The notes below the pieces were generated by a model, which was not told the DNA's origin, did not search any database, and saw only the letters and a program-made list of their open reading frames with translations. From Bacillus infantis NRRL B-14911 (lineage in GTDB: Bacteria; Bacillota; Bacilli; Bacillales; Cytobacillaceae), in the NCBI RefSeq assembly GCF_000473245.1, contig NC_022524.1, positions 830,501-894,500 on the forward strand: a DNA stretch of 64,000 bases, written 5' to 3'. This document shows positions 25,879 to 35,424 of the stretch, piece by piece. The translations under genes and the position numbers were made by a program. The stretch's first letter is position 1. Every line of letters begins with the position of its first letter.

Positions 25879-27180
25879 TTGAGAAAGAAGAAAGCGATTA
25901 CAACAGTCTTTGCCATTTTTTCCTCCCTTGCCCTGATTACAGGCTGTTCAGGATCCGACGAAAAAGCGAGCGGCGGCTCCGGTGATGAGAAAACAATTGA
26001 ATTCATGCACCTTTGGCCTGAAGGAAGCTCTAAACTGCACAACGAAATTGTAAGCGGAATCATTGAGGATTTTGAAAGCGAGCACCCGGATGTGAAAGTG
26101 GACCTGGAAGTGCTGAGCAATGAGCAGTATAAAGATAAGCTGAAAGTATTATCAACTTCTAACCAATTGCCTGATGTAGGACTGACATGGGCTGCAGGAT
26201 TCCTGGACCCTTATGTAAGCGGAAAGAAATTCACCCCGCTGGATGACCTTCTTGAAGGAGATTTAAAAGATAAATTCGTATCCGGCACAGCAGAAGCATA
26301 TGAAGTCGATGGAAGCACATATGGACTGCCGCTAGAATTGAACATTGCAACAGTATTCTATAATAAAGCTATTTTTGAAAAATATGGACTGGAAGCGCCT
26401 AAAACTTATGAAGAGTTTCAGAATGTAGTAGAAACATTGGATAAAAACGGCGTTGCTCCAATAGCGCTTGGAAACAAAGACCGCTGGACCGGGTCTCTAT
26501 GGTATATGTATCTGGCTGACCGGATCGGCGGCGGAGATGTCCTGACAAAAGCGATCGACCGCAGCGGTTCATTTGAAGACCCTGCCCTGGTTTCAGCTGC
26601 TGAAAAGGTGCAGGAGCTGGTTGATATGAATGCGTTTGTCAAAGGCTTCAACGGTCTTGCCGATGAAGAAGCGAAGAGCATGTTCATGAACGAACAGGCA
26701 GCTATGTACCTGATTGCCACATGGGATCTGCCGAATTACACAACCAATGAAGACGTTCCTCAGGAATTCAGGGATTCTGTCGGCTACTTCAACTTCCCGA
26801 CCGTTGACGGAAAAGGTGACATGGACAGCTTTGTAGGCGGTCCTGGTGTAGGGTTATTCGTTGCGGAGGATTCCGATGTAAAGGAAGAAGCAAAGGAATT
26901 TGCCTCCTACTTCATCCAGCAGTGGGGAGAAAAGTCAGTGACAGATGCAGGCGTCATCCCGGCAACGAAAGTGGATGCGGCGTCACTTGACCTTCCTGAT
27001 ATGTATGTCGATGTCCTGGAAGACCTGAACTCTGCCAGCAATATCACGCTTTTTGCAGATGTGCAGATGAGTGCAGATACAGCCCAGGTGCATTTGGATA
27101 TGATTCAGTCGCTGTTTGGAAAAGAAGTGTCTCCTGAAGACTTTGCCAAGGCGCACGAAGAAGCGCTGTCCAAAGAATAA
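25879..27180 (+). CDS. sugar ABC transporter solute-binding lipoprotein (xylo-oligosaccharide, predicted)
   Basis: TTG 25879 with GGGGG eight bases upstream gives a proper lipoprotein signal (LRKKKAITTVF ... LITGC). The mature protein is a cluster B solute-binding protein of the CUT1 (MalE) group, about 410 residues, with the typical hinge segment and the RWTGSLWYMYL ligand-site helix. Substrate is inferred from context: divergent from xylR-xynB, sharing an operator, and followed by two permease genes. It is the most expressed gene of its operon, judging by the hairpin after it. Confidence 0.88.
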   Translation: MRKKKAITTVFAIFSSLALITGCSGSDEKASGGSGDEKTIEFMHLWPEGSSKLHNEIVSGIIEDFESEHPDVKVDLEVLSNEQYKDKLKVLSTSNQLPDVGLTWAAGFLDPYVSGKKFTPLDDLLEGDLKDKFVSGTAEAYEVDGSTYGLPLELNIATVFYNKAIFEKYGLEAPKTYEEFQNVVETLDKNGVAPIALGNKDRWTGSLWYMYLADRIGGGDVLTKAIDRSGSFEDPALVSAAEKVQELVDMNAFVKGFNGLADEEAKSMFMNEQAAMYLIATWDLPNYTTNEDVPQEFRDSVGYFNFPTVDGKGDMDSFVGGPGVGLFVAEDSDVKEEAKEFASYFIQQWGEKSVTDAGVIPATKVDAASLDLPDMYVDVLEDLNSASNITLFADVQMSADTAQVHLDMIQSLFGKEVSPEDFAKAHEEALSKE

Positions 27181-27210
27181 GGGTCCGCGGAACACTAGTA
27201 ATCAACTAAA

Positions 27211-27250
27211 GAAAAGGACATACCCTTTGCAGGATTGTCCTTTTCATTTT
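27211..27250 (+). terminator. attenuator hairpin after the binding-protein gene
   Basis: GAAAAGGACA pairs perfectly with TGTCCTTTTC (10 bp), followed by ATTTTT. It would lower permease expression relative to the binding protein, a common arrangement in such operons. Confidence 0.75.
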
Positions 27251-27270
27251 TAAATATGGGGTTGAATGTG

Positions 27271-28149
27271 ATGAATAAAGTAATGTCAAACAAGTGGATT
27301 ATCGCATTATACGTTCTCCCTGCACTCCTTCTGATTGGTATCCTCATCTTCATCCCTCTGATCTTGACCGGTTATTACGGCCTGATGGACTGGGATGGCA
27401 TCGGAGCTATGGAGTTCATAGGGCTGGAAAACTATATCAATGCCATCCAGGATGGGAAGTTTTGGGACAGTGCCTACCATTCTTTCCTGCTGGCCGTATT
27501 TTCAACGCTGAGCCTGGTCATCTATCTGGCCATCTCAATGATATTGGCATCCCGGATCAAAGGGGCAGATTTGCTGAGAAAAATCTACCTGATCCCGATG
27601 CTGCTGTCATCTGTAGCGATCGCACAGCTGTGGATCAAGGTGTTCAACCCGACCAACGGAATGCTCAACAGCATCCTGATGGCCTTCGGTGTGGATAATC
27701 CTCCAGCATGGCTGGCAGAACCGTCAATCGTTCTTTATGCGATTTTTATTCCTATCTTGTGGCAATACGCAGGGTTTTACATTTTGATTTACTATGCAGC
27801 ACTCAAGAACATTCCGGAATCATTGGTTGAGGCAGCAAGGATCGATGGGGCCACACCGCTCCAGATCGCCTGGAAAATCAAGCTCCCATTGATCATGGGT
27901 GTTGTGAAAGTAACGATTGTGCTTGCTGTAGTCGGGTCACTGAAATACTTTGACCTGATATATGTAATGACCGGCGGCGGCCCAAATGGCGCCAGTGAGG
28001 TTATGGCATCTTATATGTATAAACTGGCTTTCGCAAGCAATGACTTCGGATACGGCAGTGCCATCGGCTTCCTGCTCCTGATCATTACGCTGATAGTGAC
28101 AGTGATTGTGCGCAAGGCAACAGCTACTAAAGAAGAAATTCAATATTAA
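27271..28149 (+). CDS. sugar ABC transporter permease, MalF type
   Basis: ATG 27271 is the most likely start; several in-frame TTG/GTG codons lie upstream, including some inside the attenuator hairpin. The 292-residue protein has six membrane helices and the EAA loop that contacts the ATPase (EAARIDGATPLQIAWKIKLP near residue 190). It pairs with the next permease. No ATPase gene lies in the operon, so the transporter probably uses a shared ATPase such as MsmX, as CUT1 systems of B. subtilis do. Confidence 0.9.
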   Translation: MNKVMSNKWIIALYVLPALLLIGILIFIPLILTGYYGLMDWDGIGAMEFIGLENYINAIQDGKFWDSAYHSFLLAVFSTLSLVIYLAISMILASRIKGADLLRKIYLIPMLLSSVAIAQLWIKVFNPTNGMLNSILMAFGVDNPPAWLAEPSIVLYAIFIPILWQYAGFYILIYYAALKNIPESLVEAARIDGATPLQIAWKIKLPLIMGVVKVTIVLAVVGSLKYFDLIYVMTGGGPNGASEVMASYMYKLAFASNDFGYGSAIGFLLLIITLIVTVIVRKATATKEEIQY

Positions 28150-28163
28150 GCGAGGGTTGTACA

Positions 28164-28985
28164 ATGAAACGAGCAGGTTACTTCATACTCTATCTTTGCC
28201 TGGCCATCGTAGCCATCTTTCAGGTCTTCCCGGTCATTTGGCTGTTCCTGTTTTCTTTAAAAAATAATCAGGAAATCTTCTCAAAATCCCCTTTCTCGCT
28301 GCCAACTGAATTCAGGTGGGAAAATTACAGCAAAGTATGGGAAGGCGGCATTGGAATCTATTTCTGGAACAGCATCTGGATTACAGGTGTGGCCATCCTC
28401 CTAACCGTAATCCTGGCGAGCATGGCGACTTTTGCGATTACAAGGATGCAGTGGAAGCTGAGCAAATTGGTGCTTGGGCTATTCATGGTCGGGCTGATGA
28501 TCCCGATCCATTCAGCGATCATTCCGCTGTTCAGCATGTTCTTAAATGTAAATCTGATCGACAATCCATGGTCAATCGTCATTACGTATACGGCTTATAA
28601 TCTGCCGATTACGATGATGATCCTCCTCGGCTTTTATTACACTTTGCCAAGGGAAATTGAAGAAGCGGCGATTATGGACGGCTGTTCAGTCCACAGGATG
28701 TTTTTCAAGATCATCCTGCCTATGACGATCCCGATCATGTCGACCACTGTGATCATCAATATGATCTATAACTGGAATGAGTTTGTTTTCGTCAATACCT
28801 TTATCAGTTCTGATCAGTATAAAACCCTTACGGTCGGAATCCAGAATTTCATCGGCCAGTATATGACTGATTGGGGCGCAATCGGCGCGACTCTCATCAT
28901 CAGTGTGCTGCCAATCCTGCTGGCATTCCTTTTCTTCAGCAATAAAGTTGTTGAAGGCATCTCTTCAAGTGCAGTTAAAGGATAA
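28164..28985 (+). CDS. sugar ABC transporter permease, MalG type
   Basis: The 273-residue protein has six membrane helices and the EAA loop EEAAIMDGCSVHRMFFKIIL near residue 170. It is 14 bp after the first permease and ends the operon at a strong terminator. It forms the heterodimeric channel of the predicted xylo-oligosaccharide importer. Confidence 0.9.
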   Translation: MKRAGYFILYLCLAIVAIFQVFPVIWLFLFSLKNNQEIFSKSPFSLPTEFRWENYSKVWEGGIGIYFWNSIWITGVAILLTVILASMATFAITRMQWKLSKLVLGLFMVGLMIPIHSAIIPLFSMFLNVNLIDNPWSIVITYTAYNLPITMMILLGFYYTLPREIEEAAIMDGCSVHRMFFKIILPMTIPIMSTTVIINMIYNWNEFVFVNTFISSDQYKTLTVGIQNFIGQYMTDWGAIGATLIISVLPILLAFLFFSNKVVEGISSSAVKG

Positions 28986-29031
28986 AACAAAAAGCACTTT
29001 CTCCTCAATCAGGAGAAAGTGCTTTTTGTTT
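28985..29031. terminator. bidirectional terminator, 21-bp perfect stem
   Basis: The arm 28985-29005 pairs perfectly with 29011-29031 around the loop CAATC, with T-rich tails on both strands. It terminates the transporter operon on the plus strand, and its right half encodes the C terminus of the YesL-family protein on the minus strand. Confidence 0.95.
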
Positions 29032-29634
29032 GGTCTGCTTCCGCTGAATTCTATTGAAGGCATGGAGGCAGAGCCACATGATGATAAAAGCGGCTGAACT
29101 CCCGCCGAAGATAAAGGCAAGCGCCGGGGCCAGCTGAGTGATAAAGTAAAGCGAAGCAAGGCAGAGAATCATCAATACGGTGTGGAGCGGATTGACGAGC
29201 ATGATCAGCAGGGCCTGTTTGATGAGCTGCCTGACATTCAAATCAAAATGTACAAATACTGGAAAAAGATAAAGAAGAAACAGCAGAAAAATCATCAGGA
29301 ACGCGAGCAAAGGGACATGGGCCCAGGTGAGCACATCAAAACCGGCCTGGGTGAACCAAAGATTGAAGCCGGCCAGGGAACCGGTGATGATGATAATGAG
29401 GCCCAGGCGATTGCCCTTCCAGAAATCCTTTTTATAATATGAAAGGAAGCTGGGGAATAGGGGTGTGTCTGTTTTCCCCCTCAGCCAGTCCCTTGTGATG
29501 GCAAACATGGCGAGGGTGGAGGGAAAGAATCCAAAGAGGATGCCTCCTGCAAGAGTGAATAGTATCCATAAGAGATTCATATAAGCGAAACGGGTGATCC
29601 ATTCAAATATCCGGTATAAAACGCTGCTTGCCAT
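29005..29634 (-). CDS. YesL-family (DUF624) membrane protein
   Basis: The 209-residue protein has about five membrane helices and the early signature FEWITRFAYMNLLWILF, with FGFFPSTLAMFAITRDWLRG, which marks the YesL/DUF624 family. Members are almost always next to carbohydrate ABC transporters or polysaccharide-use genes; their function is unknown. Its last codons (KQKALSPD) are formed by the shared terminator stem. It is convergent with the transporter operon. Confidence 0.88.
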   Translation of the reverse strand: MASSVLYRIFEWITRFAYMNLLWILFTLAGGILFGFFPSTLAMFAITRDWLRGKTDTPLFPSFLSYYKKDFWKGNRLGLIIIITGSLAGFNLWFTQAGFDVLTWAHVPLLAFLMIFLLFLLYLFPVFVHFDLNVRQLIKQALLIMLVNPLHTVLMILCLASLYFITQLAPALAFIFGGSSAAFIIMWLCLHAFNRIQRKQTKQKALSPD

Positions 29635-29711
29635 GGCTCAAGCCTCCAATTTTTCTTATGTAAAACCTATTATACTGGAATAAAAATCAATTCGCAGTAT
29701 TATGAGGAATC

Positions 29712-29736
29712 TTTGTTTATTCAATAGACAAACAAA
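29712..29736. promoter_or_regulatory. xylO operator of xylAB
   Basis: TTTGTTTAT-N7-ACAAACAAA is an inverted repeat with the same 7-bp spacer as the xylR operator. Its right half overlaps the -35 element of the xylA promoter. Confidence 0.85.
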
Positions 29737-29753
29737 TGAAATATTGATATAAT
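29725..29753 (+). promoter_or_regulatory. xylA promoter
   Basis: TAGACA (29725-29730) and TATAAT (29748-29753) are 17 bp apart, about 70 bp before the xylA start. The -35 lies inside xylO. Confidence 0.8.
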
Positions 29754-29759
29754 TCTTTT

Positions 29760-29773
29760 TGAAAGCATTTACA
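29760..29773 (+). promoter_or_regulatory. CcpA cre site before xylA
   Basis: TGAAAGCATTTACA matches the cre consensus TGWNANCGNTNWCA at all constrained positions except one. It lies just downstream of the predicted transcription start, where CcpA would block elongation or initiation. Confidence 0.75.
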
Positions 29774-29822
29774 TTTTATAAAAAGATAATGAACTTTATT
29801 ATGATTCTGGGAGGAACGAAAA

Positions 29823-31145
29823 ATGGCTTATTTTAACATTGAAAAGATTAAATATGAAGGTTCAGCATCAACCAATCCATTTGCGTTTAAATTTTATAAC
29901 CCGGAGGAAAAAATCGGCGGCAAAACAATGGAAGAAATCCTGCGTTTTGGTGTAGCTTACTGGCATACGTTCACAATGGACGGCTCCGATCCGTTTGGAA
30001 CTGGAACAATGCTCCGCCCTTGGGATAAGTTCACGGGAATGGATCTGGCAAAAGCGCGCGTTGAAGCAGCCTTTGAATTTTTTGAAAAGCTGGATGTGCC
30101 ATTCTTCTGCTTCCATGATGTCGATATTGCTCCAGAAGGAAGCAGCCTGAGAGAAACCAACCAAAATTTAGATATCATCGTCAGCATGATTAAAGATTAT
30201 ATGAAGGACAGCAAAACAAAGCTGCTTTGGAATACGGCGAATAACTTCACGAACCCACGCTTCGTCCATGGTGCTGCAACTTCAAACAGCGCGGATATTT
30301 TCGCGTATGCAGCAGCGAAAATCAAGAAAGGCCTTGAGGTCGGAAAAGAACTCGGCGCAGAAAACTATGTGTTCTGGGGCGGCCGTGAAGGCTATGAAAC
30401 TCTCTTAAACACAGACATGAAGCTTGAAATGGATAACCTTGGCCGCTTCATGCACATGGCAGTGGATTATGCGAAGGAAATCGGCTTTGACGCCCAATTC
30501 CTGATCGAGCCTAAGCCAAAAGAGCCGACAACTCATCAATACGATTTCGATGTGGCGACAGGGTATGCATTCCTGCAGCATTACGGATTGCAGGACCACT
30601 TCAAATTCAATATTGAAGCAAACCATGCAACACTGGCCGGCCATACATTCGAACATGAGCTTCACTATGCACGTGTAAACAATATGCTCGGCTCAGTAGA
30701 TGCCAACCAGGGCGATCCATTGCTTGGCTGGGATACAGATGAGTTCCCGACAGACTTGTATTCTACTACACTTGCAATGATCGAAATCCTTAAAAATGGC
30801 GGACTTGGCCGCGGCGGACTCAACTTCGACGCGAAAGTGAGAAGGGGTTCATTTGAGCCTGAAGATCTGTTCCACGCCCATATCGCCGGAATGGACAGCT
30901 TTGCGGTTGGCCTGAAGGTCGCACAGAAGCTGATTGATGACAAGGTGCTGGACAATGTGGTTGAAAACCGCTATAAGAGCTATACAGAAGGCATCGGCCT
31001 TGAGATCGTTGAAGGCAGGACAGATTTCCATAAGCTTGAGGAGCATGCATTGGGCTTGGCTGAAGTGAAGCACCAGTCCGGCCGCCTCGAAAGCATCAAG
31101 GCTACGATCAATCAATATCTGTTAAGGGCTTATGCGGGAGAGTAA
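29823..31145 (+). CDS. xylA: xylose isomerase
   Basis: The 440-residue enzyme converts D-xylose to D-xylulose in a TIM barrel with two divalent metals. Catalytic His98 and Asp101 are in [13 protein letters not shown], the metal ligand Glu is in [11 protein letters not shown] near residue 230, and [11 protein letters not shown] and [10 protein letters not shown] follow. Length and N-terminal sequence place it in the larger class II isomerases of Bacillus. It heads the xylA-xylB-AKR cluster under XylR and CcpA control. GGGAGG precedes the ATG. Confidence 0.97.
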   Translation: MAYFNIEKIKYEGSASTNPFAFKFYNPEEKIGGKTMEEILRFGVAYWHTFTMDGSDPFGTGTMLRPWDKFTGMDLAKARVEAAFEFFEKLDVPFFCFHDVDIAPEGSSLRETNQNLDIIVSMIKDYMKDSKTKLLWNTANNFTNPRFVHGAATSNSADIFAYAAAKIKKGLEVGKELGAENYVFWGGREGYETLLNTDMKLEMDNLGRFMHMAVDYAKEIGFDAQFLIEPKPKEPTTHQYDFDVATGYAFLQHYGLQDHFKFNIEANHATLAGHTFEHELHYARVNNMLGSVDANQGDPLLGWDTDEFPTDLYSTTLAMIEILKNGGLGRGGLNFDAKVRRGSFEPEDLFHAHIAGMDSFAVGLKVAQKLIDDKVLDNVVENRYKSYTEGIGLEIVEGRTDFHKLEEHALGLAEVKHQSGRLESIKATINQYLLRAYAGE

Positions 31146-31167
31146 CTCTTAGAGGGCAGGTGCACCA

Positions 31168-32667
31168 ATGAAATATGTAATCGGCGTTGACTTAGGAACA
31201 AGCGCGGTAAAAATATTGCTGGTCGATCAAAAGGGGAATGTGGTCCAGGAGGTTTCCAAGGACTATCCCCTGATCCAGGAGAAGACCGGCTACAGCGAGC
31301 AGGATCCGAAAGAGTGGGTAGATCAGACAGCTGCAGGGCTGTCTGAACTGCTCCAAAAATTTGGCGGAAATCCGGAAGACATTGAGGGACTCAGTTTTTC
31401 CGGGCAGATGCACGGCCTTGTCCTTCTGGATGAGAACAATGAAGTGCTTCGCAATGCCATTCTTTGGAATGATACAAGGACGACGGCACAGTGCCGTGAG
31501 ATCTACGATCGGGTCGGCGAAGAGAGGCTGCTTGAGATTACGAAGAATCCGGCACTAGAAGGTTTTACTTTGCCGAAACTGCTTTGGGTGAAAGAGCATG
31601 AGCCGGAGATCTATGAAAAGGCGAAAACCTTTGTCCTTCCGAAGGATTATGTAAGGTTCAAGCTGACCGATGAGCTGCAGATGGAATATTCCGATGCAGC
31701 GGGGACTTTGTTATTGGACATTGCGAAAAAAGAATGGAGCAGCGAGATCTGCGATATTCTCGATATTGACACAGCACTTTGCCCGCCATTGGTGGGATCT
31801 CATAAAAAGACGGGGAATATCACTCCTGAGTTCTCAGCAGCGACCGGCCTTCCGGCTTCTGTCCAGGTATTTGCCGGCGGTGCCGACAATGCCTGCGGAG
31901 CGATCGGCTCCGGTATCCTTGAGGAGGGGAAAACCCTTTGCAGCATCGGTACGTCTGGTGTGGTCCTTTCTTATGAAAGCAGCAGCGATAAAGATTTCGG
32001 TGGAAAAGTCCATTATTTCAATCATGGGGCCGAGGACGTTTTTTACACGATGGGAGTCACCCTTGCAGCAGGCCACAGCCTGAGCTGGTTCCGGAATGTA
32101 TTCGCAGCGGAAGAGAGCTTTGAGGAACTGCTGGCTGAAGCAGGAACTGTCCCTCCAGGATCGAACGGACTGCTGTTCACGCCTTACATATCCGGGGAGC
32201 GCACTCCGCATGCGGACGCAAGCATACGGGCAAGCTTCATCGGGATGGACAGCTCTCATGAACGCAAGGATTTCGTCCGTGCCGTTATGGAAGGAATCAC
32301 TTTCTCGCTGAACGAATCTTTGGCTATCTTCAGAGAGAATGGGAAAAAGATCGATACCATCGTATCTACCGGCGGCGGCACGAAGAATGAAGATTGGCTG
32401 CAAATGCAGGCGGATATTTTCAACAGCAAAATTGTTAAGCTTTCGAGCGAGCAGGGTCCTGGCATGGGTGCCGCTATGATTGCGGCTTATGGCAGCGGGT
32501 GGTTTTCTTCTCTGAAGGAGTGCGGCGATGCATTCCTGAAGGTCGAAAAAGAATTTGTCCCTGATGCAGGAAATGTGGAGATTTACCAAGAATTATTCCT
32601 TGTATACCAGGAAGTCTACGGGCAGACAAAAGCACTTAATGAAAAGCTGCTGGCCTATCGAAAATAA
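31168..32667 (+). CDS. xylB: xylulokinase
   Basis: The 499-residue FGGY kinase phosphorylates D-xylulose to xylulose 5-phosphate for the pentose phosphate pathway. It shows the N-terminal phosphate loop (GVDLGTSAVKILLVD), the substrate signature GLSFSGQMHGLV, the catalytic Asp region GGADNACGAIGSG near residue 235 and the adenosine motif STGGGTKN near 395. It starts 22 bp after xylA with an AGGGCAGG ribosome binding site. Confidence 0.97.
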   Translation: MKYVIGVDLGTSAVKILLVDQKGNVVQEVSKDYPLIQEKTGYSEQDPKEWVDQTAAGLSELLQKFGGNPEDIEGLSFSGQMHGLVLLDENNEVLRNAILWNDTRTTAQCREIYDRVGEERLLEITKNPALEGFTLPKLLWVKEHEPEIYEKAKTFVLPKDYVRFKLTDELQMEYSDAAGTLLLDIAKKEWSSEICDILDIDTALCPPLVGSHKKTGNITPEFSAATGLPASVQVFAGGADNACGAIGSGILEEGKTLCSIGTSGVVLSYESSSDKDFGGKVHYFNHGAEDVFYTMGVTLAAGHSLSWFRNVFAAEESFEELLAEAGTVPPGSNGLLFTPYISGERTPHADASIRASFIGMDSSHERKDFVRAVMEGITFSLNESLAIFRENGKKIDTIVSTGGGTKNEDWLQMQADIFNSKIVKLSSEQGPGMGAAMIAAYGSGWFSSLKECGDAFLKVEKEFVPDAGNVEIYQELFLVYQEVYGQTKALNEKLLAYRK

Positions 32668-32674
32668 ACATAAT

Positions 32675-32742
32675 GAAACCAGAAGGCTGCCTTGGAAGGA
32701 TGCATCATATATGCAAAGTCCCGGGGCAGCCTTCTGGGTTTC
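32675..32742 (+). promoter_or_regulatory. long hairpin between xylB and the aldo/keto reductase gene
   Basis: The 17-nt arm 32675-32691 pairs almost perfectly with 32725-32742, and the loop holds a second hairpin (TGCAT...ATGCA). There is no T run, so it is more likely an mRNA-stability or processing element than a terminator. Confidence 0.65.
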
Positions 32743-32766
32743 TGTATAAAAGAAGGAGTTGGCGAA

Positions 32767-33750
32767 ATGAAATATAATCAGCTGGGCAATACCGACTTGA
32801 AAGTAAGTGAACTGAGTTTCGGCACTTGGGCGATCGGCGGTTCATGGGGCAAGACAGATGACGGGGAAGCGCTAAAAGCCCTGGAACAGGCAATGGACGC
32901 GGGCGTTAATTTCTTTGATACGGCTGACGTGTATGGAGACGGGCATAGCGAGGAGCTTTTGGCGAAGGCCACGAAAGGGAAGGAAGATTCCATTCATATC
33001 GCTACAAAGTTCTGCCGCAGCGCTGATATTTATGATCCTGCAACCTATTCAATGGATAGTGTCCGGTCTTTTTGTGAAAACAGCTTGAAAAGGCTGGATC
33101 GGGAGGCAATCGACCTTTATCAGATCCATTGTCCGCCTATGGAAATTCTTAAAGATGGCAGTGTTTTCGAAGTGCTTGAGCAGCTGAAGCAGGAAGGGAA
33201 GATCCGCTATTATGGCGTCAGTGTGGAAACGGTCGAGGAAGGGATCTTCTGCCTGGAGAATACGAAGGCAAGCGCGCTGCAGGTCATTTTCAACCTGTTA
33301 AGGCAAAAGCCGCTGGATGAGCTTTTCCCAATGGCGATGGAAAAGAAGGTAGGGATTCTTGCGCGTGTACCTCTGGCTAGCGGGCTTCTGACAGGAAAAT
33401 TCTCAAAGGATACCACGTTTGAGCAGGATGACCACCGCAACTTCAACCGCAACGGGGAAGCCTTTAATGTCGGCGAAACATTCGGCGGACTTGATTTCGA
33501 AAAAGGCGTGGAGCTGAGCGAGCAGGTGAAGTGGATGGAAGAAGGCAGGGGAAGCATGGCAGGAGCAGCCATCAAATGGATTCTTCAGCAGCCGGAGGTG
33601 AGCACAGTCATCCCGGGCTTCCGGAATGTGAAGCAGGTGGAGAGCAATCTCGAAGCACTGGATGCAAAGCCGTTCAGTGAAGAAGAACTGCAGAAGTTGA
33701 AGGACTTTTATCAGAAGGAAGTGCATGCCCATATCCGGGGCGTTTATTAA
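32767..33750 (+). CDS. aldo/keto reductase
   Basis: ATG 32767 follows GAAGGAG; a farther in-frame ATG lies inside the hairpin and has no ribosome binding site. The 327-residue protein is an NADPH-dependent barrel oxidoreductase with the Asp-Tyr-Lys-His tetrad: FFDTADVYGDG near residue 50, HIATKFC near 78 and DLYQIHCPP near 117. NADPH-binding residues are in STVIPGFRNVKQVESN. The substrate is not known; position in the xyl cluster suggests a pentose or pentose-derived aldehyde. Confidence 0.88.
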   Translation: MKYNQLGNTDLKVSELSFGTWAIGGSWGKTDDGEALKALEQAMDAGVNFFDTADVYGDGHSEELLAKATKGKEDSIHIATKFCRSADIYDPATYSMDSVRSFCENSLKRLDREAIDLYQIHCPPMEILKDGSVFEVLEQLKQEGKIRYYGVSVETVEEGIFCLENTKASALQVIFNLLRQKPLDELFPMAMEKKVGILARVPLASGLLTGKFSKDTTFEQDDHRNFNRNGEAFNVGETFGGLDFEKGVELSEQVKWMEEGRGSMAGAAIKWILQQPEVSTVIPGFRNVKQVESNLEALDAKPFSEEELQKLKDFYQKEVHAHIRGVY

Positions 33751-33756
33751 TAGGTA

Positions 33757-33788
33757 ATGCCTCCAGCTCTGGCTGGAGGCCTTTTTTG
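33757..33788 (+). terminator. terminator of the xylAB operon
   Basis: GCCTCCAGC pairs with GCTGGAGGC (9 bp, loop TCTG), followed by CTTTTTTG. Confidence 0.95.
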
Positions 33789-33821
33789 TTTGGGGACAGG
33801 GTTGCTGTCCCGTTTTATGAA

Positions 33822-35243
33822 TTACATTGCTTTAGAACGCTTTGTTTCGGCAGGCGCCTTCCACAGGCTTTCCATCTGCTCTAGGGATTTGCCTTTCGTT
33901 TCAGGCACATACTTCCAGACGAAGATGGCGGAAAGGACGCTCATCAGGCCATAAATGCCGTAGGTCATCCCGCCGCTGAATTCCATCATCATCGGGTAGG
34001 TGGAGGAGACCAGATAGTTGGCACCCCATTGGGCGGCAACCGCGATCGCCACAGCCTGTCCGCGGATGCGGTTCGGGAAGATCTCGGAAATCAGCACCCA
34101 GCAGATTGGCCCCCAGGACATCATGAAGGAAGCGGTATACACGATGATGAATAAAAGCGTGCTGATGCCGATGATATTGGCAAAAGCGAGGCCCGCGACA
34201 CCGAACATGCCGATGGCCATTCCGATCGAGCCGATGATGAGGAGCGGCTTGCGTCCCCATTTATCCACAGTCATGATGGCGATAACAGTGAAGATGACGT
34301 TGACAAGTCCCATGACGATCGTCTGCAGCATGGAAGCATCCTTTGCAGCGCCCATGCTTTCAAAAATGCGCGGAGCGTAATAGAGAGCTACATTGATGCC
34401 GACAAACTGCTGGAAAACGGATAGCAGGATGCCGATGACAATCACTTTTTTTCCAAAAGCAAAGGTGGACATTTTCTCTGCAGTTGCATTCATGGAAGAT
34501 TTGATTTCGCTGAGTATCTGTTTGGCGCTTGCCGGGCCGTTGATTTTCGAGAGAATCCTCAGTGCGCTTTCGTCCTGATTCTTCAGAGACAGATAGCGGG
34601 GCGTCTCCGGCACGAAGAAAAGGAAAACGAAAAACAGCAGGGCCGGGATGGCTTCAGACAGGAACATATACCTCCAGCCGGTTTCATTGATCCATTCCAC
34701 TGATTGCCCGCGTGCGATTCCCCAATTGACAAAATAAACGACCAGCATGCCGAAGATGATGGCAAATTGATTGAAAGAAACCAGCCGGCCCCTGATGGCT
34801 GCCGGGGCGATTTCCCCTATGTACATTGGCACAATGGCGGAAGCGAGTCCGACCCCGATGCCGCCGATGATGCGATAAAGATTGAATGTCAGCAGAAGGC
34901 CGATAGTAGGTTCACCCGCTGAGAAGAACAGAAACTCAGGGTAAGCAGAGCCAAGTGCTGATAAAAGGAATAATACGGCCGCAATGATCAGCGATTTTTT
35001 TCGGCCAAATGCAGAAGAAAAATAACCGGAAATGATGCCGCCGATGATGCATCCGATCAGAGCGCTGGAGATGGTGGCTCCATGAATAAACGAGCTTAAG
35101 CCCAGGCTGTCCACCAGATAGGTTTGGATTGATTTTTCAGCCCCTGATATGACAGCTGTATCATAGCCAAAGAGCAGGCCGCCGAGAGTGGCAACGAGTG
35201 TGATAGAGAAGATGTAAAGCGAACCATTGTGCTGTTTCGTCAT
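33822..35243 (-). CDS. xylE: D-xylose:proton symporter, XylE-like
   Basis: The 473-residue sugar porter has 12 helices and the major facilitator motifs FGRKKSL, PETPRYLS, KWGRKPL and PETKGKS. The N terminus YIFSITLVATLGGLLFGYDT is almost identical to E. coli XylE, and sugar-binding residues such as the QQFVGIN segment are kept. It imports D-xylose with a proton. It is convergent with the xylAB operon and has its own promoter with a xylO site, so both monomer and oligomer uptake seem under XylR. Confidence 0.93.
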   Translation of the reverse strand: MTKQHNGSLYIFSITLVATLGGLLFGYDTAVISGAEKSIQTYLVDSLGLSSFIHGATISSALIGCIIGGIISGYFSSAFGRKKSLIIAAVLFLLSALGSAYPEFLFFSAGEPTIGLLLTFNLYRIIGGIGVGLASAIVPMYIGEIAPAAIRGRLVSFNQFAIIFGMLVVYFVNWGIARGQSVEWINETGWRYMFLSEAIPALLFFVFLFFVPETPRYLSLKNQDESALRILSKINGPASAKQILSEIKSSMNATAEKMSTFAFGKKVIVIGILLSVFQQFVGINVALYYAPRIFESMGAAKDASMLQTIVMGLVNVIFTVIAIMTVDKWGRKPLLIIGSIGMAIGMFGVAGLAFANIIGISTLLFIIVYTASFMMSWGPICWVLISEIFPNRIRGQAVAIAVAAQWGANYLVSSTYPMMMEFSGGMTYGIYGLMSVLSAIFVWKYVPETKGKSLEQMESLWKAPAETKRSKAM

Positions 35244-35290
35244 GTGTGAAGGCAGTTTTCATTATACTGGAATGATAGTTAAACGCTTAC

Positions 35291-35334
35291 ATTGTTATCA
35301 TAGTTTTTGAAGCGTTTACATTTACCGGTATAAA
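35291..35334 (-). promoter_or_regulatory. two cre-like sites in the xylE leader
   Basis: On the minus strand TGTAAACGCTTCAA and TGTAAGCGTTTAAC each match cre with two mismatches at the 3' end. They lie in tandem downstream of the promoter, fitting CcpA roadblock control. Confidence 0.55.
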
Positions 35335-35394
35335 AGAAATTCACTGCCCATTCCCTCCCCTGCTGATAATTTTTTTACAATAATGAATAATTGC

Positions 35395-35424
35395 ATTATA
35401 GCAGATTATATTAAGTTTGTCCAA
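35395..35424 (-). promoter_or_regulatory. xylE promoter
   Basis: On the minus strand TTGGAC (35424-35419) and TATAAT (35400-35395) are 18 bp apart (17 if TGGACA is used). The transcript would carry an untranslated leader of about 145 nt. Confidence 0.7.

Noticed and set aside
31834-32589. Minus-strand 251-codon frame
   Set aside because: Wholly antisense to xylB, no ribosome binding site and no recognisable domain.
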